A DNA stretch of 64,000 bases from Myxococcota bacterium (GCA_022842935.1 JALHOP010000012.1:122886-186885), one strand, 5' to 3'; positions 35,833 through 45,592 are shown, counted from the stretch's first letter. Program-made: numbers and translations. Notes: generated from the sequence alone by a model not told the origin.

Positions 35833-37332
35833 ATGAATCTCGTTCAAGACCTGGGTTTACTCGCGCCCATCCTCGTCGTGACCATCGCGGCTGCGGTGGT
35901 TCTCTTGCTCACCGTCGCCCACGGCTACGGCCGGCCGGCCCCGCAGACCAGCGGCCACATGTCGTTCGTTGCTCTGGCCGCTTTGGCGGTCGCAGGCTGG
36001 CTCTTGTGGACCGCAGGCCCGGGAAGTCAGCAGGCATTTTCGGGTGCCATCGTCGTCGACGGCCTCGGGATTTCGTTCGGCCTCACCGCCATCGTCGGTG
36101 CCTTCCTCGCCGTCTTACTCGCGACGTCGTATCTGAACGAACACGAGCTCGCTCACGGTGAGTTCATCGCTCTGGTCCTCTTGTCGACAGTGGGGATGCT
36201 GGTGCTTTCGATGGCCGGCGATCTCATTACGCTCTTCATTGGCATCGAGGTCATGTCGCTCGCCGTCTACGTCTTGGCCGGCTACCGGCGCAGCTCGCGT
36301 CGTTCGCAAGAGGCGGCCCTGAAGTACTTCGTGTACGGCGCTTTCGCCTCGGCGTTCGTGCTCTTCGGCGTGGCGCTGGTTTATGGCGAAGTTGGGCGTC
36401 TCCTCGGCAAGCCCGGCATCACCATGCAGGTCGTCGCCCAGGCTTTCTCGCGCGACAATCTCTCGAGCCTTGGCTGGATCGGTGTCGCCATGGTGCTCGG
36501 TGGCCTCGGCTTCAAGGTCGCTGCGGTGCCGTTTCATATGTGGGCGCCCGACGTCTACGAGGGCGCGCCGACGCCGTCGACCGGCTTCATGGCGGTTGGC
36601 GTGAAAGCTGCCGCTTTCGCGGGCTTGTTGCGCTTCGTCGCCGCGACGCTGGTGCACGCTCCCGATGGGCGCGAGACGTTCGTCCAGATCTTCGAGTTGC
36701 TCGCCATCCTTACGATGGTCACCGGCAATTTGCTCGCCATCCGCCAGTCGCAGCTCAAGCGCATGTTGGCCTATTCGAGCATCGCGCACGCGGGCTACGT
36801 TTTCGTCGGCCTCGCAGCGTTCGTCGCTCAGCCGCAAGGGCGCGCCGTCGAGGCCATTGGCTACTACTTGCTTGGCTATACGGCGATGACGTTGGGAGCG
36901 TTCGGAGTCATCTTGGCGTTCGAGCGGCGCGGCGATCGCCGACTCGATCTTCCCATGGAGCGCCTGTCGGGCACGGGCCACAAGTACCCGGCGCTGGGCC
37001 TCGCCATGTCGCTCTTCATGCTATCGCTCGCAGGGATCCCGCCGACCGCCGGCTTCTTCGGCAAGCTCGCGATCTTCGCGGCAGCGGTCGAAGCGGGGCG
37101 CGTCCCCGTCGTCGTCGTCGCCGTTCTCGCGAGCGTAGCCGGGGCCTTTTACTACCTTCGTATCCTCGTCATGATGTACATGCGCGCTACTGGCTCGGAT
37201 GAGACACGCATCCACTCGCCATGGCTTGCGGCGGGGTTGTGGGCCTGCGCGGCGCTGACTGCGGTGGCCGGCATCATCCCGGAGAGCTATCTAGGCTTTG
37301 CCAGGCGGGTTTTGGCCGGCTGGCTGACGTAG
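35833..37332 (+). CDS. nuoN: NADH-quinone oxidoreductase subunit N
   Basis: A 499-residue inner-membrane antiporter-like subunit of complex I. Hallmarks are LFIGIEVMSLAVYVLAGYRR, KVAAVPFHMWAPDVYEGAP and QLKRMLAYSSIAHAGYVFVG, all in the expected order, and the length is normal. It is the last of the three-gene run nuoL-nuoM-nuoN, with only 3 bases between its start and the nuoM stop. The next gene starts 44 bases later and is unrelated. Confidence 0.96.
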   Translation: MNLVQDLGLLAPILVVTIAAAVVLLLTVAHGYGRPAPQTSGHMSFVALAALAVAGWLLWTAGPGSQQAFSGAIVVDGLGISFGLTAIVGAFLAVLLATSYLNEHELAHGEFIALVLLSTVGMLVLSMAGDLITLFIGIEVMSLAVYVLAGYRRSSRRSQEAALKYFVYGAFASAFVLFGVALVYGEVGRLLGKPGITMQVVAQAFSRDNLSSLGWIGVAMVLGGLGFKVAAVPFHMWAPDVYEGAPTPSTGFMAVGVKAAAFAGLLRFVAATLVHAPDGRETFVQIFELLAILTMVTGNLLAIRQSQLKRMLAYSSIAHAGYVFVGLAAFVAQPQGRAVEAIGYYLLGYTAMTLGAFGVILAFERRGDRRLDLPMERLSGTGHKYPALGLAMSLFMLSLAGIPPTAGFFGKLAIFAAAVEAGRVPVVVVAVLASVAGAFYYLRILVMMYMRATGSDETRIHSPWLAAGLWACAALTAVAGIIPESYLGFARRVLAGWLT

Positions 37333-37376
37333 ACACTAGGTAGCGGCCAGCCCCGCAATGGGCTACATCAAAGGCC

Positions 37377-38873
37377 ATGCGCAACGGTGACGCCGGCGGT
37401 GGCAAGCCACCACCATCGCCAGGAGGCGACGGGGCCCCGCCGTCCGATCTCTTCGCCAGCTCCGATCTCCCTGACTTCGACATGCCGGGGGGACCCTCCC
37501 GGCAGGCGGTACCGCAAAGCATGAACGACGAGCCCACGAAGCGTCGCGACACCCCGGTCCCAGGAGCCTTCACCGAGGGCGCGACCACCGTCATGAACGA
37601 CGAACAGCGTCGCAAGGCGCTCGCTGCGGCTGGTATTGGCTTCGAGCCAGCGGTTCCGGCAAGCGCCCCGCAGGCCTTGCACGACGAGCCGACGGTCGCG
37701 GGTGGGAGCTTCAATATCGGCCTCGACATGGATGCCGGCCAGGTTCCCGCGTCGTCGATGAGCTTCGAAAAGCCCACCTCGGAAATAACCTTCGAGGCCC
37801 CGGCGCAAGACTCACGCCCTTTCACCGCGGCCGATGCGGCGCCGCGTCACGACCCGCCTGCCAACGACGGCTTCGACCAGCCCGCCTTGGGAAGCGATGC
37901 TGGCCTGCCGTCCCACTTGCAGCTGCCGTCGATCGATTTTTCGCTCCCAGCGGGCGTCGGCGATGGGTCGTACGCGAACGTCGCCCCAGGAGCCTCGCCC
38001 GCCGAGCTCCCAGCCCACTTGCAGCTTCCCAACTTCCCCGACTTCGACCTGCCCGCCGTGCCCGGTGTCGAGCAGACCAAGCGCCGTCTCGTCGACGATG
38101 TCGGCATCGAGGGAAACCTAGGCGGCTCGTTCGGCGCCCTCGACAACGCTCCAACGGCTGGTACCCCGAACCCCGGGATGGGAGACGGTTGGGCGGTTGC
38201 ACCCGCGGCCCAGGCAAAGGTGCCTCCACCTCCGCCGAAGCGGAGCATGAAGCGCCCCGCGAGTGCCTCCTCGGCAGGGCCGATGGACCTTTCGCTGCCG
38301 CAGATTAGCCTCCCCTCGGTGGGTCAGCCGGCGGCGAAGAAGGAGCCTACGCTTCTCCGCTCGGACGTCGCCGAGAAGCTCGCGACCGTGAAGAAGAAGT
38401 CGATGGCGGGCCCCATCATCGCCATCACTGTGCTGATCCTCGGTACCGGCGCCGCGTTGTATGTCTACAAAGACGTCATCATCACGCGCGTCTTCGGCAA
38501 ACATCAGAGCGAAGCCGTCGAAACCAATACCGACAAAGCTCGCAAGCTCGTCGCTCTCGGAACGACGTTCTACGACAAGAACGAGATGCCGACTGCTATC
38601 GAGAACTTCACGTCGGCCTTGGCCATCGACCCGACGTACGCTAAAGCGCACCGTTCTCTCGCGATTGCCTATGCCAAGATGAATCAGCCCGACAAAGCGG
38701 TCACACACTACCGCACCTATCTGGTGCTCGCGCCGACAGCAGAGGACGCCGAGGCCGTGCGCAAGATCGTGGCGGACTACGACACGAAGGCGAAAGAGCT
38801 CGAGAAGCAGAAGGCCGAAGAGGCGAAGGCGGCGCGGGAGAAAGAGAAAGAGAAGGGCAAGAAGCACCGCTAG
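37377..38873 (+). CDS. Membrane-anchored TPR protein with long disordered N-terminus
   Basis: A 498-residue protein. The first 330 residues are Pro/Ala/Asp-rich and probably disordered, with recurring short phrases such as LPSHLQLPSIDFSLP and LPAHLQLPNFPDFDLP and NDEPTKRR/NDEQRRK. One hydrophobic segment (AGPIIAITVLILGTGAALYV, near 345) is the likely anchor. After it, TPR-type repeats (YDKNEMPTAIENFTSALAID, AYAKMNQPDKAVTHYRTYL) are followed by a Lys/Glu-rich tail. The recurring LxxHLQLP phrase hints at binding motifs for a partner. It lies 44 bases after nuoN but its role with complex I is not shown. Confidence 0.72.
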   Translation: MRNGDAGGGKPPPSPGGDGAPPSDLFASSDLPDFDMPGGPSRQAVPQSMNDEPTKRRDTPVPGAFTEGATTVMNDEQRRKALAAAGIGFEPAVPASAPQALHDEPTVAGGSFNIGLDMDAGQVPASSMSFEKPTSEITFEAPAQDSRPFTAADAAPRHDPPANDGFDQPALGSDAGLPSHLQLPSIDFSLPAGVGDGSYANVAPGASPAELPAHLQLPNFPDFDLPAVPGVEQTKRRLVDDVGIEGNLGGSFGALDNAPTAGTPNPGMGDGWAVAPAAQAKVPPPPPKRSMKRPASASSAGPMDLSLPQISLPSVGQPAAKKEPTLLRSDVAEKLATVKKKSMAGPIIAITVLILGTGAALYVYKDVIITRVFGKHQSEAVETNTDKARKLVALGTTFYDKNEMPTAIENFTSALAIDPTYAKAHRSLAIAYAKMNQPDKAVTHYRTYLVLAPTAEDAEAVRKIVADYDTKAKELEKQKAEEAKAAREKEKEKGKKHR

Positions 38874-38956
38874 ACGGGTCGTCCGCGACCCGGTGGCTTC
38901 GTCTTTCCGTTCGGGCCTGGTTGTTTCGTTGCGGTCGTTCGTCGCCTTCGGCGGCT

Positions 38957-38985
38957 GAGCACATCGCATGAGATGCGGTGTGCTC
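38957..38985. terminator. 13-bp hairpin between convergent genes
   Basis: Arms 38957-38969 and 38973-38985 pair over 13 positions (one T-G wobble) with loop GAG. It lies in the 111-base gap between a plus-strand and a minus-strand gene end and touches the minus-strand stop. A second, smaller stem GGGTCG-TCCG-CGACCC is at 38876-38891. There is no T-run, so it could be bidirectional and Rho-assisted or protect mRNA ends. Confidence 0.5.
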
Positions 38986-41885
38986 TAGCGAACCTCGACC
39001 TCGACTGTCGCTACGCGGCTGATGGTCTGCGCTCGCGCACGCACTGTCACGCTGTACGTGCCCGGCGGCGTCCCCTCCCTCGGCGGGATAGGGTTCGAAG
39101 CGTCGCCGCACCCCATGATGAGCACCAGCGCCACCCAAGCGACCCGCCACTGCCGCAGCCGACGTGTCGCCATGAGCGCTCCCGCGACGAGCGTGAGTAA
39201 TCCCCATGCAGCCGGGGGGAGCTGCGGCGTCACCATGCCGCTCGCGAGGATCGGCCGCTGCGTGTTCACGAGCAGGCTAACCACCGTACCGACCGGCGCG
39301 ACATCGGTAATCGCTGGCGAAAATGTGCACGAGCCGCCTGGTGGCAGGCTCTCGCACGCAAACGTCACCCGCTCGGTGAAAGACTCTGCTTCGGGTGTGA
39401 GGGTCAGCGTGAAAGGCACCGACCCCCCAGCGAAGGTCGCCGCGCCGCGCGAGCTCGCGACGAAACGAAAGCCCTCGAGATCCACCATGATCGCTATCGC
39501 GGCGGCGGCGCTCGCGTTGTAGTTCACATCGCCGTCGTACCGTGCGGCTACCGTGTGGGGGCCGCGCGTGAGCTGTTCGCTCGTGAACGTCGCCACGCCG
39601 TCGGTGAGCGTCGGATTGCCCACGTCGACGTCGTCGATGGTGACAGCGACATCGCCGCTGGGGAACGGTAGCGCCGAAGTGGGCCGAGCCACCTCGATGC
39701 TCAGGGTGACGATGCCGTCGTTGATGTCGGCGATGATGAGTGTCGTCGTCGTCTCGGCCTTGGCGACATCGTGCACGAGCGGGCCCGAGACGCTCGCCGT
39801 AAAGTCGCTGGTGGCGGGAAGATATTGGGCAACGATGATGTGGCTGCCTGCTTGCAAGTCGCTCACCGTGGTCGCGGCTAAACCGTCGGTGAGCCCCACC
39901 TCGGCCAACTGTCGAGCGCCGTCGGCGATGAAGCGCACCGAGCCAGTCGGCGTGCCGTCGTTGCTCGTGACTTCGGCGTTCAAGCCGAACGCTTCGCCGA
40001 GCGTCGTTGTCGAGCTGGTCTGGCTCATGGTCGTCGTCGTTGGCCCCACCACGGTCACTTGAATGGAGGGTGACGTGCTCGGACCGAAACGACCGTCGTC
40101 GCTTGCAAAGGCGGCGATGACGGTGTGAAGGCCAGCGCCCAATGTCGATGGGTCGAGCGTCGCGGTTGGGCCGATCAGCGGCTCCGGCGGGCGGTTCGCG
40201 CCGTCCACGTTGAAGGTGACCGCGCCGGTGGGCGTACCGGTTGCTGGCGCGACGGGCGCGACGGTGGCGACGATGGGACCGCCAGCGGCGCTCAGCCCGG
40301 TCGTCGTGCTCCCTGGGCTAACGGTGTGCGAGACGCTTCCGTCGTTTTCGAGGTGATAAGCGTTGCCGCCGTAGACGGCTCGGATGGTGTGCGGACCAAC
40401 CCCGAGGGATGTGGTGGTGACTGCCGCGACACCTGTGGTGAGCGTCACAGCGTCGATGAGGGTTGTGCCGTCCAGGAAGCGAACTGAACCTGTGGCGGGG
40501 ACCTCATGGCTCGTGCGGGGCGCGACCGCGGCGTTGAAGGTCGCTGCCTGCGTAATCGTCGTTGGGCTGTTGCCGCTCACCGCAACGCTCACGTCGAGTA
40601 GACTCTGTAGCGACCGCAAAAACGGACGACTGATGCCCGCGCGTATGTTCCACGTACCGCCGAAGTCGAAACCCGCGAAGTTTGCCTGTTGGCGCATTTG
40701 CGCGGTTGTCAGGGGGGTCGTACCTGCGACGTCGTCGTTGTCGACGCCACTCGTCGTTGCGTCCCAGTACACATCGCTTACCGGACCGAGAGATGTGTTG
40801 GCTCCTACCGCGCCACTCACTTGGCTACTTCCCGAAACCGCTCCGGCGGACCACGAGCTATTCAGGGTAGCTTGAACCAAGCCATTGTTCACTGCCACCG
40901 AGCCCACGATGCCACCGACGCGGTTGCCTCCGTTGACGCGCATCTTGCTCATGGCGTCGCGCATGGTAGCGGCCGCGCCGAGCACGACCGCCTCGCCATC
41001 GAGGGCGCCCACGAGGCCGCCCACATCGGTCGCGCCAGTCACGCTTCCGCTCCCGTAGACCCGGGAGACGTCACTCCCCACCACCGAGCCGAAGATGCCT
41101 CCGACCCTGTTTGCGCCAGCGACGGTGGCGTCGAGGACGGCGATGTCTGCGAGCTTTGACTTCGTCGCAATCCCGGCCAGCGCGCCAACGTCGTCACCGC
41201 TCGAGGTCACGCCGGGTCTCACCAAGACGAGGTTGGTGACCGTCGCGTCGGGGCCGAGCGTCGCGAAGACCCCCCCGCCTGAGAGCACCAGAAGATCGAT
41301 GACCGCGTGACCCAACCCGTCGAGCACGCCGCTGAAGGTCGGCACGGGCACGTAGCCGCCCGCGTCGATGATGTCGCAGCCAAGCGCGAACGACCCTGTC
41401 GGCGGAAGGGCGGCAAGCTCGACCGTGCTATCGATGAGCTTGAAGTAGTTGAGAGCGCCCACGACCGTGGGGCTGACGCCGTCGTGACTGTAGGCGATGG
41501 TGCTCGCCGTGATCGTGGTCGCGCCGCTCTGCACGATGTCGCCGTCCGAGGTGCACCCCGCATCCGCGCGGAGCGTCAGCCCACCGCCATTGCTCGCGGC
41601 GATCGAGGCAGACAGAAGAATGTCGCGTGTCGCGCTGAGGGTCAGGCGGTTCCCGCTCGACCAGGTCACGTCGTTGACCAGGACGACGTCGGCGCTGGCT
41701 CCACGCGCGGCAACCGTCACACCGCCGGCCGCAAGCGCCGCCGTGAGCTCCGCCACGGCGAGGTTGCAGACACTCGGGCCGCCGCAGCTATAGGTGCCGC
41801 CGCTCTCGGTCACGCCGCTGGTCGGGCCGTTGGACAGCGTGATGGTACCGGCGAAAGCCGTTCCAGCCGTCCAAGACGCAACCAC
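38985..41885 (-). CDS. Exported Ig-repeat protein with C-terminal membrane anchor
   Basis: A secreted or surface protein of at least 966 residues. The N-terminal 400 residues are beta-rich with GLUG-like turns (VGGIFGSVVGSDVS, VGGLVGALDGEAV). Then come about five Ig-like (Big_3-type) units, each with VRFLDGTTL- or VTFNVDGANR-like strands and GxHTIxAxYxG endings. Next are Cys-bearing TFACESLPPGGSCTFSP, a hydrophobic anchor (PAAWGLLTLVAGALMATRRLRQ) and a final lipobox-like LIMGC with a short beta segment. The GTG at 41885 leaves a truncated signal (MVASWTAGTAFAG). Reading from ATA at 41915 gives a full signal, with AGAGGA 6 bases upstream and overlap with the preceding stop. It is the last gene of its operon. 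Confidence 0.75.
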   Translation of the reverse strand: MVASWTAGTAFAGTITLSNGPTSGVTESGGTYSCGGPSVCNLAVAELTAALAAGGVTVAARGASADVVLVNDVTWSSGNRLTLSATRDILLSASIAASNGGGLTLRADAGCTSDGDIVQSGATTITASTIAYSHDGVSPTVVGALNYFKLIDSTVELAALPPTGSFALGCDIIDAGGYVPVPTFSGVLDGLGHAVIDLLVLSGGGVFATLGPDATVTNLVLVRPGVTSSGDDVGALAGIATKSKLADIAVLDATVAGANRVGGIFGSVVGSDVSRVYGSGSVTGATDVGGLVGALDGEAVVLGAAATMRDAMSKMRVNGGNRVGGIVGSVAVNNGLVQATLNSSWSAGAVSGSSQVSGAVGANTSLGPVSDVYWDATTSGVDNDDVAGTTPLTTAQMRQQANFAGFDFGGTWNIRAGISRPFLRSLQSLLDVSVAVSGNSPTTITQAATFNAAVAPRTSHEVPATGSVRFLDGTTLIDAVTLTTGVAAVTTTSLGVGPHTIRAVYGGNAYHLENDGSVSHTVSPGSTTTGLSAAGGPIVATVAPVAPATGTPTGAVTFNVDGANRPPEPLIGPTATLDPSTLGAGLHTVIAAFASDDGRFGPSTSPSIQVTVVGPTTTTMSQTSSTTTLGEAFGLNAEVTSNDGTPTGSVRFIADGARQLAEVGLTDGLAATTVSDLQAGSHIIVAQYLPATSDFTASVSGPLVHDVAKAETTTTLIIADINDGIVTLSIEVARPTSALPFPSGDVAVTIDDVDVGNPTLTDGVATFTSEQLTRGPHTVAARYDGDVNYNASAAAAIAIMVDLEGFRFVASSRGAATFAGGSVPFTLTLTPEAESFTERVTFACESLPPGGSCTFSPAITDVAPVGTVVSLLVNTQRPILASGMVTPQLPPAAWGLLTLVAGALMATRRLRQWRVAWVALVLIMGCGDASNPIPPREGTPPGTYSVTVRARAQTISRVATVEVEVR

Positions 41886-41911
41886 GGCCGCGAGAAATTT
41901 CGCTCCTGGCT

Positions 41912-42604
41912 TTATTCGTCTTCCTCTTCGAAGTCGCGCTCCGCGAAGCCGTGGCTGAGGACGATCTTTTTGCCCTGCATCTGCAGGAAGCCACGCCGTT
42001 GGAATTCGGAGAGCACGCGCGAGACGGTCTCGCGCGAAGTACCAATCATCGACGCGATGTCCTGCTGGGTCGGACGGCTCGTGATGACGATCCCTTCATC
42101 GGTGGCTTCGCCTTCTTTTTTGGCGAGGTCGATGAGCAGGCGGGCCACTCGCCCGTAAACGTCGAGGAGAGCTAAGTTACCGATGATCTCGTCGGCTTTG
42201 CGCAGGCGCCGGCTCATTTCTGCGAGAATGTTGGCGGCCACCCCCGGTTCTTCGCGCAGGTGGCGCAAGAAGTCGTCCCGCGACAGCACGAGCAGGCGCG
42301 CGTCCTCCATGGCGAGGACGTTGGCCGAGCGCGGCTGGCCGTCGAGCAGGCTCATTTCGCCGAAGAAGTCGCCGGCGCGGAACATCGTGAGGATCATCTC
42401 GCGCCCGCTCTCGCCGTAAAGCACGACCTTCACCCGCCCGCGCTCGATGATGTAGAGCGCGTCGCCCTGATCGTCTTGCCCGACGATGAGAGCGTCTTTG
42501 GCGAAGTCGAGGGGCCGTAGCGACGCCGACAGCTTGGCAACGCCCTGGTCATCGAGGCCCTTGAAGATGCTCACCTGTCGCAGCAGGTCGGTCTGCTTGT
42601 TCAC
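41912..42604 (-). CDS. CRP/FNR-family transcription regulator
   Basis: A 230-residue DNA-binding regulator. The N-terminal cyclic-nucleotide-binding roll has DFFGEMSLLDGQPRSANV, in which Glu and Arg of the nucleotide pocket are kept. The C-terminal winged helix has TQQDIASMIGTSRETVSRVL, the Crp recognition-helix type. GTG at 42604 is chosen since the longer frame to 42805 is antisense-like. No FNR-type Cys cluster is present, so it is likely a nucleotide-binding CRP type. It lies 13 bases after the DnaK homologue gene and overlaps the Ig-repeat gene at the ATA site. Confidence 0.9.
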   Translation of the reverse strand: MNKQTDLLRQVSIFKGLDDQGVAKLSASLRPLDFAKDALIVGQDDQGDALYIIERGRVKVVLYGESGREMILTMFRAGDFFGEMSLLDGQPRSANVLAMEDARLLVLSRDDFLRHLREEPGVAANILAEMSRRLRKADEIIGNLALLDVYGRVARLLIDLAKKEGEATDEGIVITSRPTQQDIASMIGTSRETVSRVLSEFQRRGFLQMQGKKIVLSHGFAERDFEEEDE

Positions 42605-42617
42605 GGATACGCTCGCT

Positions 42618-44270
42618 CTAGCCTTCGCCCGCGATGAGGGTCTGGGCGACCTCGCCGGGCACCTGGGTGCCCTCCGCAATAGCGGCGAGGAGGTTGTCTT
42701 GGTGATCGGAGACCATACGCCGGATTTCGTCCTCGTGGAGTCGATGCCGACCTGTGACCTGGATGGCTTGCTCCCGGCCAGTCTCTTTATCGCGGGCGGC
42801 GACACTGACGATACCGTCCGCGGAGATCGAAAACGAGACCTCGATATTCACGGCGCCGCGAACCTTGGGCGGTAGACCCGTCAGCGTGAACTCCCCCAGC
42901 ACCTCGTTGCGTTCGATGTGCCGAGCGTCTCCCTGGTAGACGATGATGCGCACCTGCTCCTGGTTGTCGGTGACCGTCGTGAAGCTTCGGGTGAACTCGG
43001 TGGGAATGGTCGTATCTTTCGGAATCACCGTCTCGGCCAAGCCACCGAACGCCATGATGCCAAGGTTGTGGGGCGTGACGTCCATGAGCTTGACGCCCGG
43101 TGAGGATGCGACGAGGAGCGAGCCCTGGATGGCGGCGCCCACAGCCACGACGAGGTCGGCGTGAACCCCCGAGGCCGGTGTCTTGTTCATGGCGTCGCTG
43201 ACCCGCCGCTGGATGCATGGGGTCCGCGTCATGCCGCCGACAAGGATGATTTCGTCAATCTCGCCGGGCTGAACGCCCGCGTGCGCGATGGTGGATAGGA
43301 ACATCTCGATGGTGCGGTCGACGTAGTCGGTAACCATCGCCTCGTATTGGCCGCGATCGAGCTCGCACTGCAGATGGAGCGGCTGCCCGTCTCGGCGAGT
43401 CGCGAGGAAGGGGAGTGCGACCTTGGCGTGCAATTGGTCGGAGAGCTCAATCTTGGCGACCTCGGCTGCGTCGCGCAGCCGTTGCATGGCGTTGCGATCG
43501 CCCCCAACCGAGACACCATGCTCACGTTCGATGAGAGCGAGCAGCCACTCGAGCAAGCGGTCGTCGAAGTCACGGCCGCCCAGAAACGCGTCGCCAGCGG
43601 TCGCAAGGACCTCGACCACGTCAGAGCTAATCGCGAGCACCGAGACGTCGAAGGTGCCGCCACCTAGGTCGTAGACCGCGACCTTGCGCTGGCCACCCTT
43701 CTGCAGGGCCCCGTACGCCAAAGCAGCTGCGGTGGGCTCGTTGATGATACGCAGCACGTCGAGGCCGGCAATACGGCCAGCATCCATGGTGGCCTGACGC
43801 TGTCTGTCGGTGAAGTATGCGGGGACGGTAATGACCGCCTTCACCACTGGCTCGCCGAAGTAGCTCTCCGCTGCCCGCTTCAAGTCGCCTAGCACCAGTG
43901 CACTGATCTCTTGCACGGCATACGCATGTGGCTCGGCGTTCGGTCCCGCGGTGAGTTGGATGCGGATGTCGCCCTCGGGGCCAGCCTTGCAGTTGAAAGG
44001 CGAGCTGCCGATGGCGCGGCTCGCGAACGGATCATCGAAGTCGCGACCGATGAGCCGCTTGGCGGCGAACACGGTGTTCTCGGCGTTGACCACGGCCTGG
44101 CGCTTGGCGGCGCGACCCACGAGGTGCTTGCCGTCTGGGTCGACGGCAACAACCGAGGGCAGAGTATAGAAGCCCCGGTCGACCGGGACGACCAGCGGCG
44201 TGCCCCCTTCGACGACGGCGACGCACGAGTTGGTTGTGCCCAGGTCGATGCCTAAAACGCGTGAAGTCAT
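42618..44270 (-). CDS. Short Hsp70/DnaK homologue without lid domain
   Basis: A 550-residue chaperone-like protein. The nucleotide-binding domain is clear: VLGIDLGTTNSCVAVVEGG, the phosphate-2 YDLGGGTFDVSVL, INEPTAAALAYG and EIILVGGMTRTP. The substrate-binding beta domain follows (DVTPHNLGIMAFGG, FTLTGLPPKVRGAVNIEVSF). Standard DnaK is about 635 residues, and the missing 80-90 residues correspond to the helical lid and C-terminal tail. The start at 44270 overlaps the stop of the response regulator gene. Dedicated lid-less DnaK homologues in myxobacteria are tied to social motility. That link here is inference. Confidence 0.9.
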   Translation of the reverse strand: MTSRVLGIDLGTTNSCVAVVEGGTPLVVPVDRGFYTLPSVVAVDPDGKHLVGRAAKRQAVVNAENTVFAAKRLIGRDFDDPFASRAIGSSPFNCKAGPEGDIRIQLTAGPNAEPHAYAVQEISALVLGDLKRAAESYFGEPVVKAVITVPAYFTDRQRQATMDAGRIAGLDVLRIINEPTAAALAYGALQKGGQRKVAVYDLGGGTFDVSVLAISSDVVEVLATAGDAFLGGRDFDDRLLEWLLALIEREHGVSVGGDRNAMQRLRDAAEVAKIELSDQLHAKVALPFLATRRDGQPLHLQCELDRGQYEAMVTDYVDRTIEMFLSTIAHAGVQPGEIDEIILVGGMTRTPCIQRRVSDAMNKTPASGVHADLVVAVGAAIQGSLLVASSPGVKLMDVTPHNLGIMAFGGLAETVIPKDTTIPTEFTRSFTTVTDNQEQVRIIVYQGDARHIERNEVLGEFTLTGLPPKVRGAVNIEVSFSISADGIVSVAARDKETGREQAIQVTGRHRLHEDEIRRMVSDHQDNLLAAIAEGTQVPGEVAQTLIAGEG

Positions 44271-45592
44271 GCTTTTCTAGAGCCTACCACGCCTTCAGGG
44301 GCTTGTGCGCGAAGGCTGACCACGCGAGCGGCCACGAGGCGATACAGGAGTGTTGCGACCTGGAAGGTACCGGAGCCCACGACGTCGATAATCTCCTGGA
44401 CGCTGCGTCGTCCGTCGACGGCGGCGAGCACGGTGGCCTCCGTTTCGGTGAACGTTCTGTCTACGGCGCCACCCGGCGTCTGGAAGGGCACGTCGTCGAA
44501 CGAGGGGATGGCCGTCTCGATGAGACCCCACTCGTCGACGCGCCGAAAACCTTCCATGAGTAGCTCATCGATGGTGAGGTCGAAGTCGAATTCGAGAACC
44601 TCGGGGGGTAGGGCTTCGGCGCGCTCGAACTCGAAGCTGCCGCGACCCCAGCGAATGAGCTCGTAGACCAGCTCGGCCGATTGCCGTCGCAAGGCATTGT
44701 GGAGCTCCTCCCGCGAGACGTAGCCCAGCCGCACCAATTGGGCGCCCAGTAAGCGGCGTGTGCCCCGGCGATTGTTGAGCAGGACTTCCAGGTCTTTGGG
44801 CTCCATCAGGCGTTCTCGGACGACGATGTTACCGAGAAGCAGCTCGTTGGGAATGTTTTCGCCGGTCACCAGGCGAACCTTGCCTTCTTTCATCGCGATC
44901 GAGACGACGACCTGGTCGCGGCGGGCGATGAGAAATCCGCTTTGGCGTTGCAATGCCAGGAGCTGCATGACCTCGGCGATGGGTACCATCGTGAAGTCTC
45001 CCGACATCGCCGGCCCGCCGGGAATGGTTAGCAGGACGTCATGAACGGCCCGGGCGACGTGGGGTAGCCGCGACAAGCGCAGCATCTCGGCTACCAAGAC
45101 CTCGTGTTGAACGCTTTCGAATACACCGCTTTCACGGAGCACCCCGGCGAGACGCTCGAGCTGCGGCGTAACCAGCTGTGCGTTGAACTCGGTTGGGCGA
45201 CGCTGTGTCGGCTCCCGATTCGACTTGGTTAGACGGTGCTCGACCACCGCCAGCAAAGCCGCCGGCGCGAAGGGCTTGGTGATGTGGTCGACGACGCCCA
45301 TGGTGCGGACGAACTTGTCGACGACCGGATCCCCTTTCGTGCTCATAATGACGATCGGCACGCCTTCGAGAAGCGCATGCTCGCCGAGCGCGCGGCAGAC
45401 GTCGTAGCCGTTGACGTCCGGCATCGCGAAATCGACGAGCACGAGGTCGGGCTGAAAACGTACCGCGTTGTCGACGACATCGGTGCCCTGATCGAGGCAA
45501 TGAACGGTGTAGCCGGCCTTCACGAGGACGCCCTCGACCACCCGCAGGACGATATGCGAATCGTCGATGACCAGGACGCGGCCGAGGCTCAC
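44267..45592 (-). CDS. Response regulator with DUF4388/PATAN domain
   Basis: A 441-residue signalling protein. The N-terminal REC domain (1-120) has the acidic pair DDSHIV, phosphoacceptor Asp54 in DLVLVDFAMPD and Lys in HITKPFAPA. After a linker, about residues 200-300 match a PATAN/DUF4388-type module (MSGDFTMVPIAEVMQLLALQ, then GFLIARRDQVVVSIAMKEGK), and a second unit near 300-350 has LGAQLVRLGYVSREELHNAL. No DNA-binding domain is seen. It overlaps the DnaK homologue start by 4 bases (ATGA). Confidence 0.9.
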   Translation of the reverse strand: MSLGRVLVIDDSHIVLRVVEGVLVKAGYTVHCLDQGTDVVDNAVRFQPDLVLVDFAMPDVNGYDVCRALGEHALLEGVPIVIMSTKGDPVVDKFVRTMGVVDHITKPFAPAALLAVVEHRLTKSNREPTQRRPTEFNAQLVTPQLERLAGVLRESGVFESVQHEVLVAEMLRLSRLPHVARAVHDVLLTIPGGPAMSGDFTMVPIAEVMQLLALQRQSGFLIARRDQVVVSIAMKEGKVRLVTGENIPNELLLGNIVVRERLMEPKDLEVLLNNRRGTRRLLGAQLVRLGYVSREELHNALRRQSAELVYELIRWGRGSFEFERAEALPPEVLEFDFDLTIDELLMEGFRRVDEWGLIETAIPSFDDVPFQTPGGAVDRTFTETEATVLAAVDGRRSVQEIIDVVGSGTFQVATLLYRLVAARVVSLRAQAPEGVVGSRKA

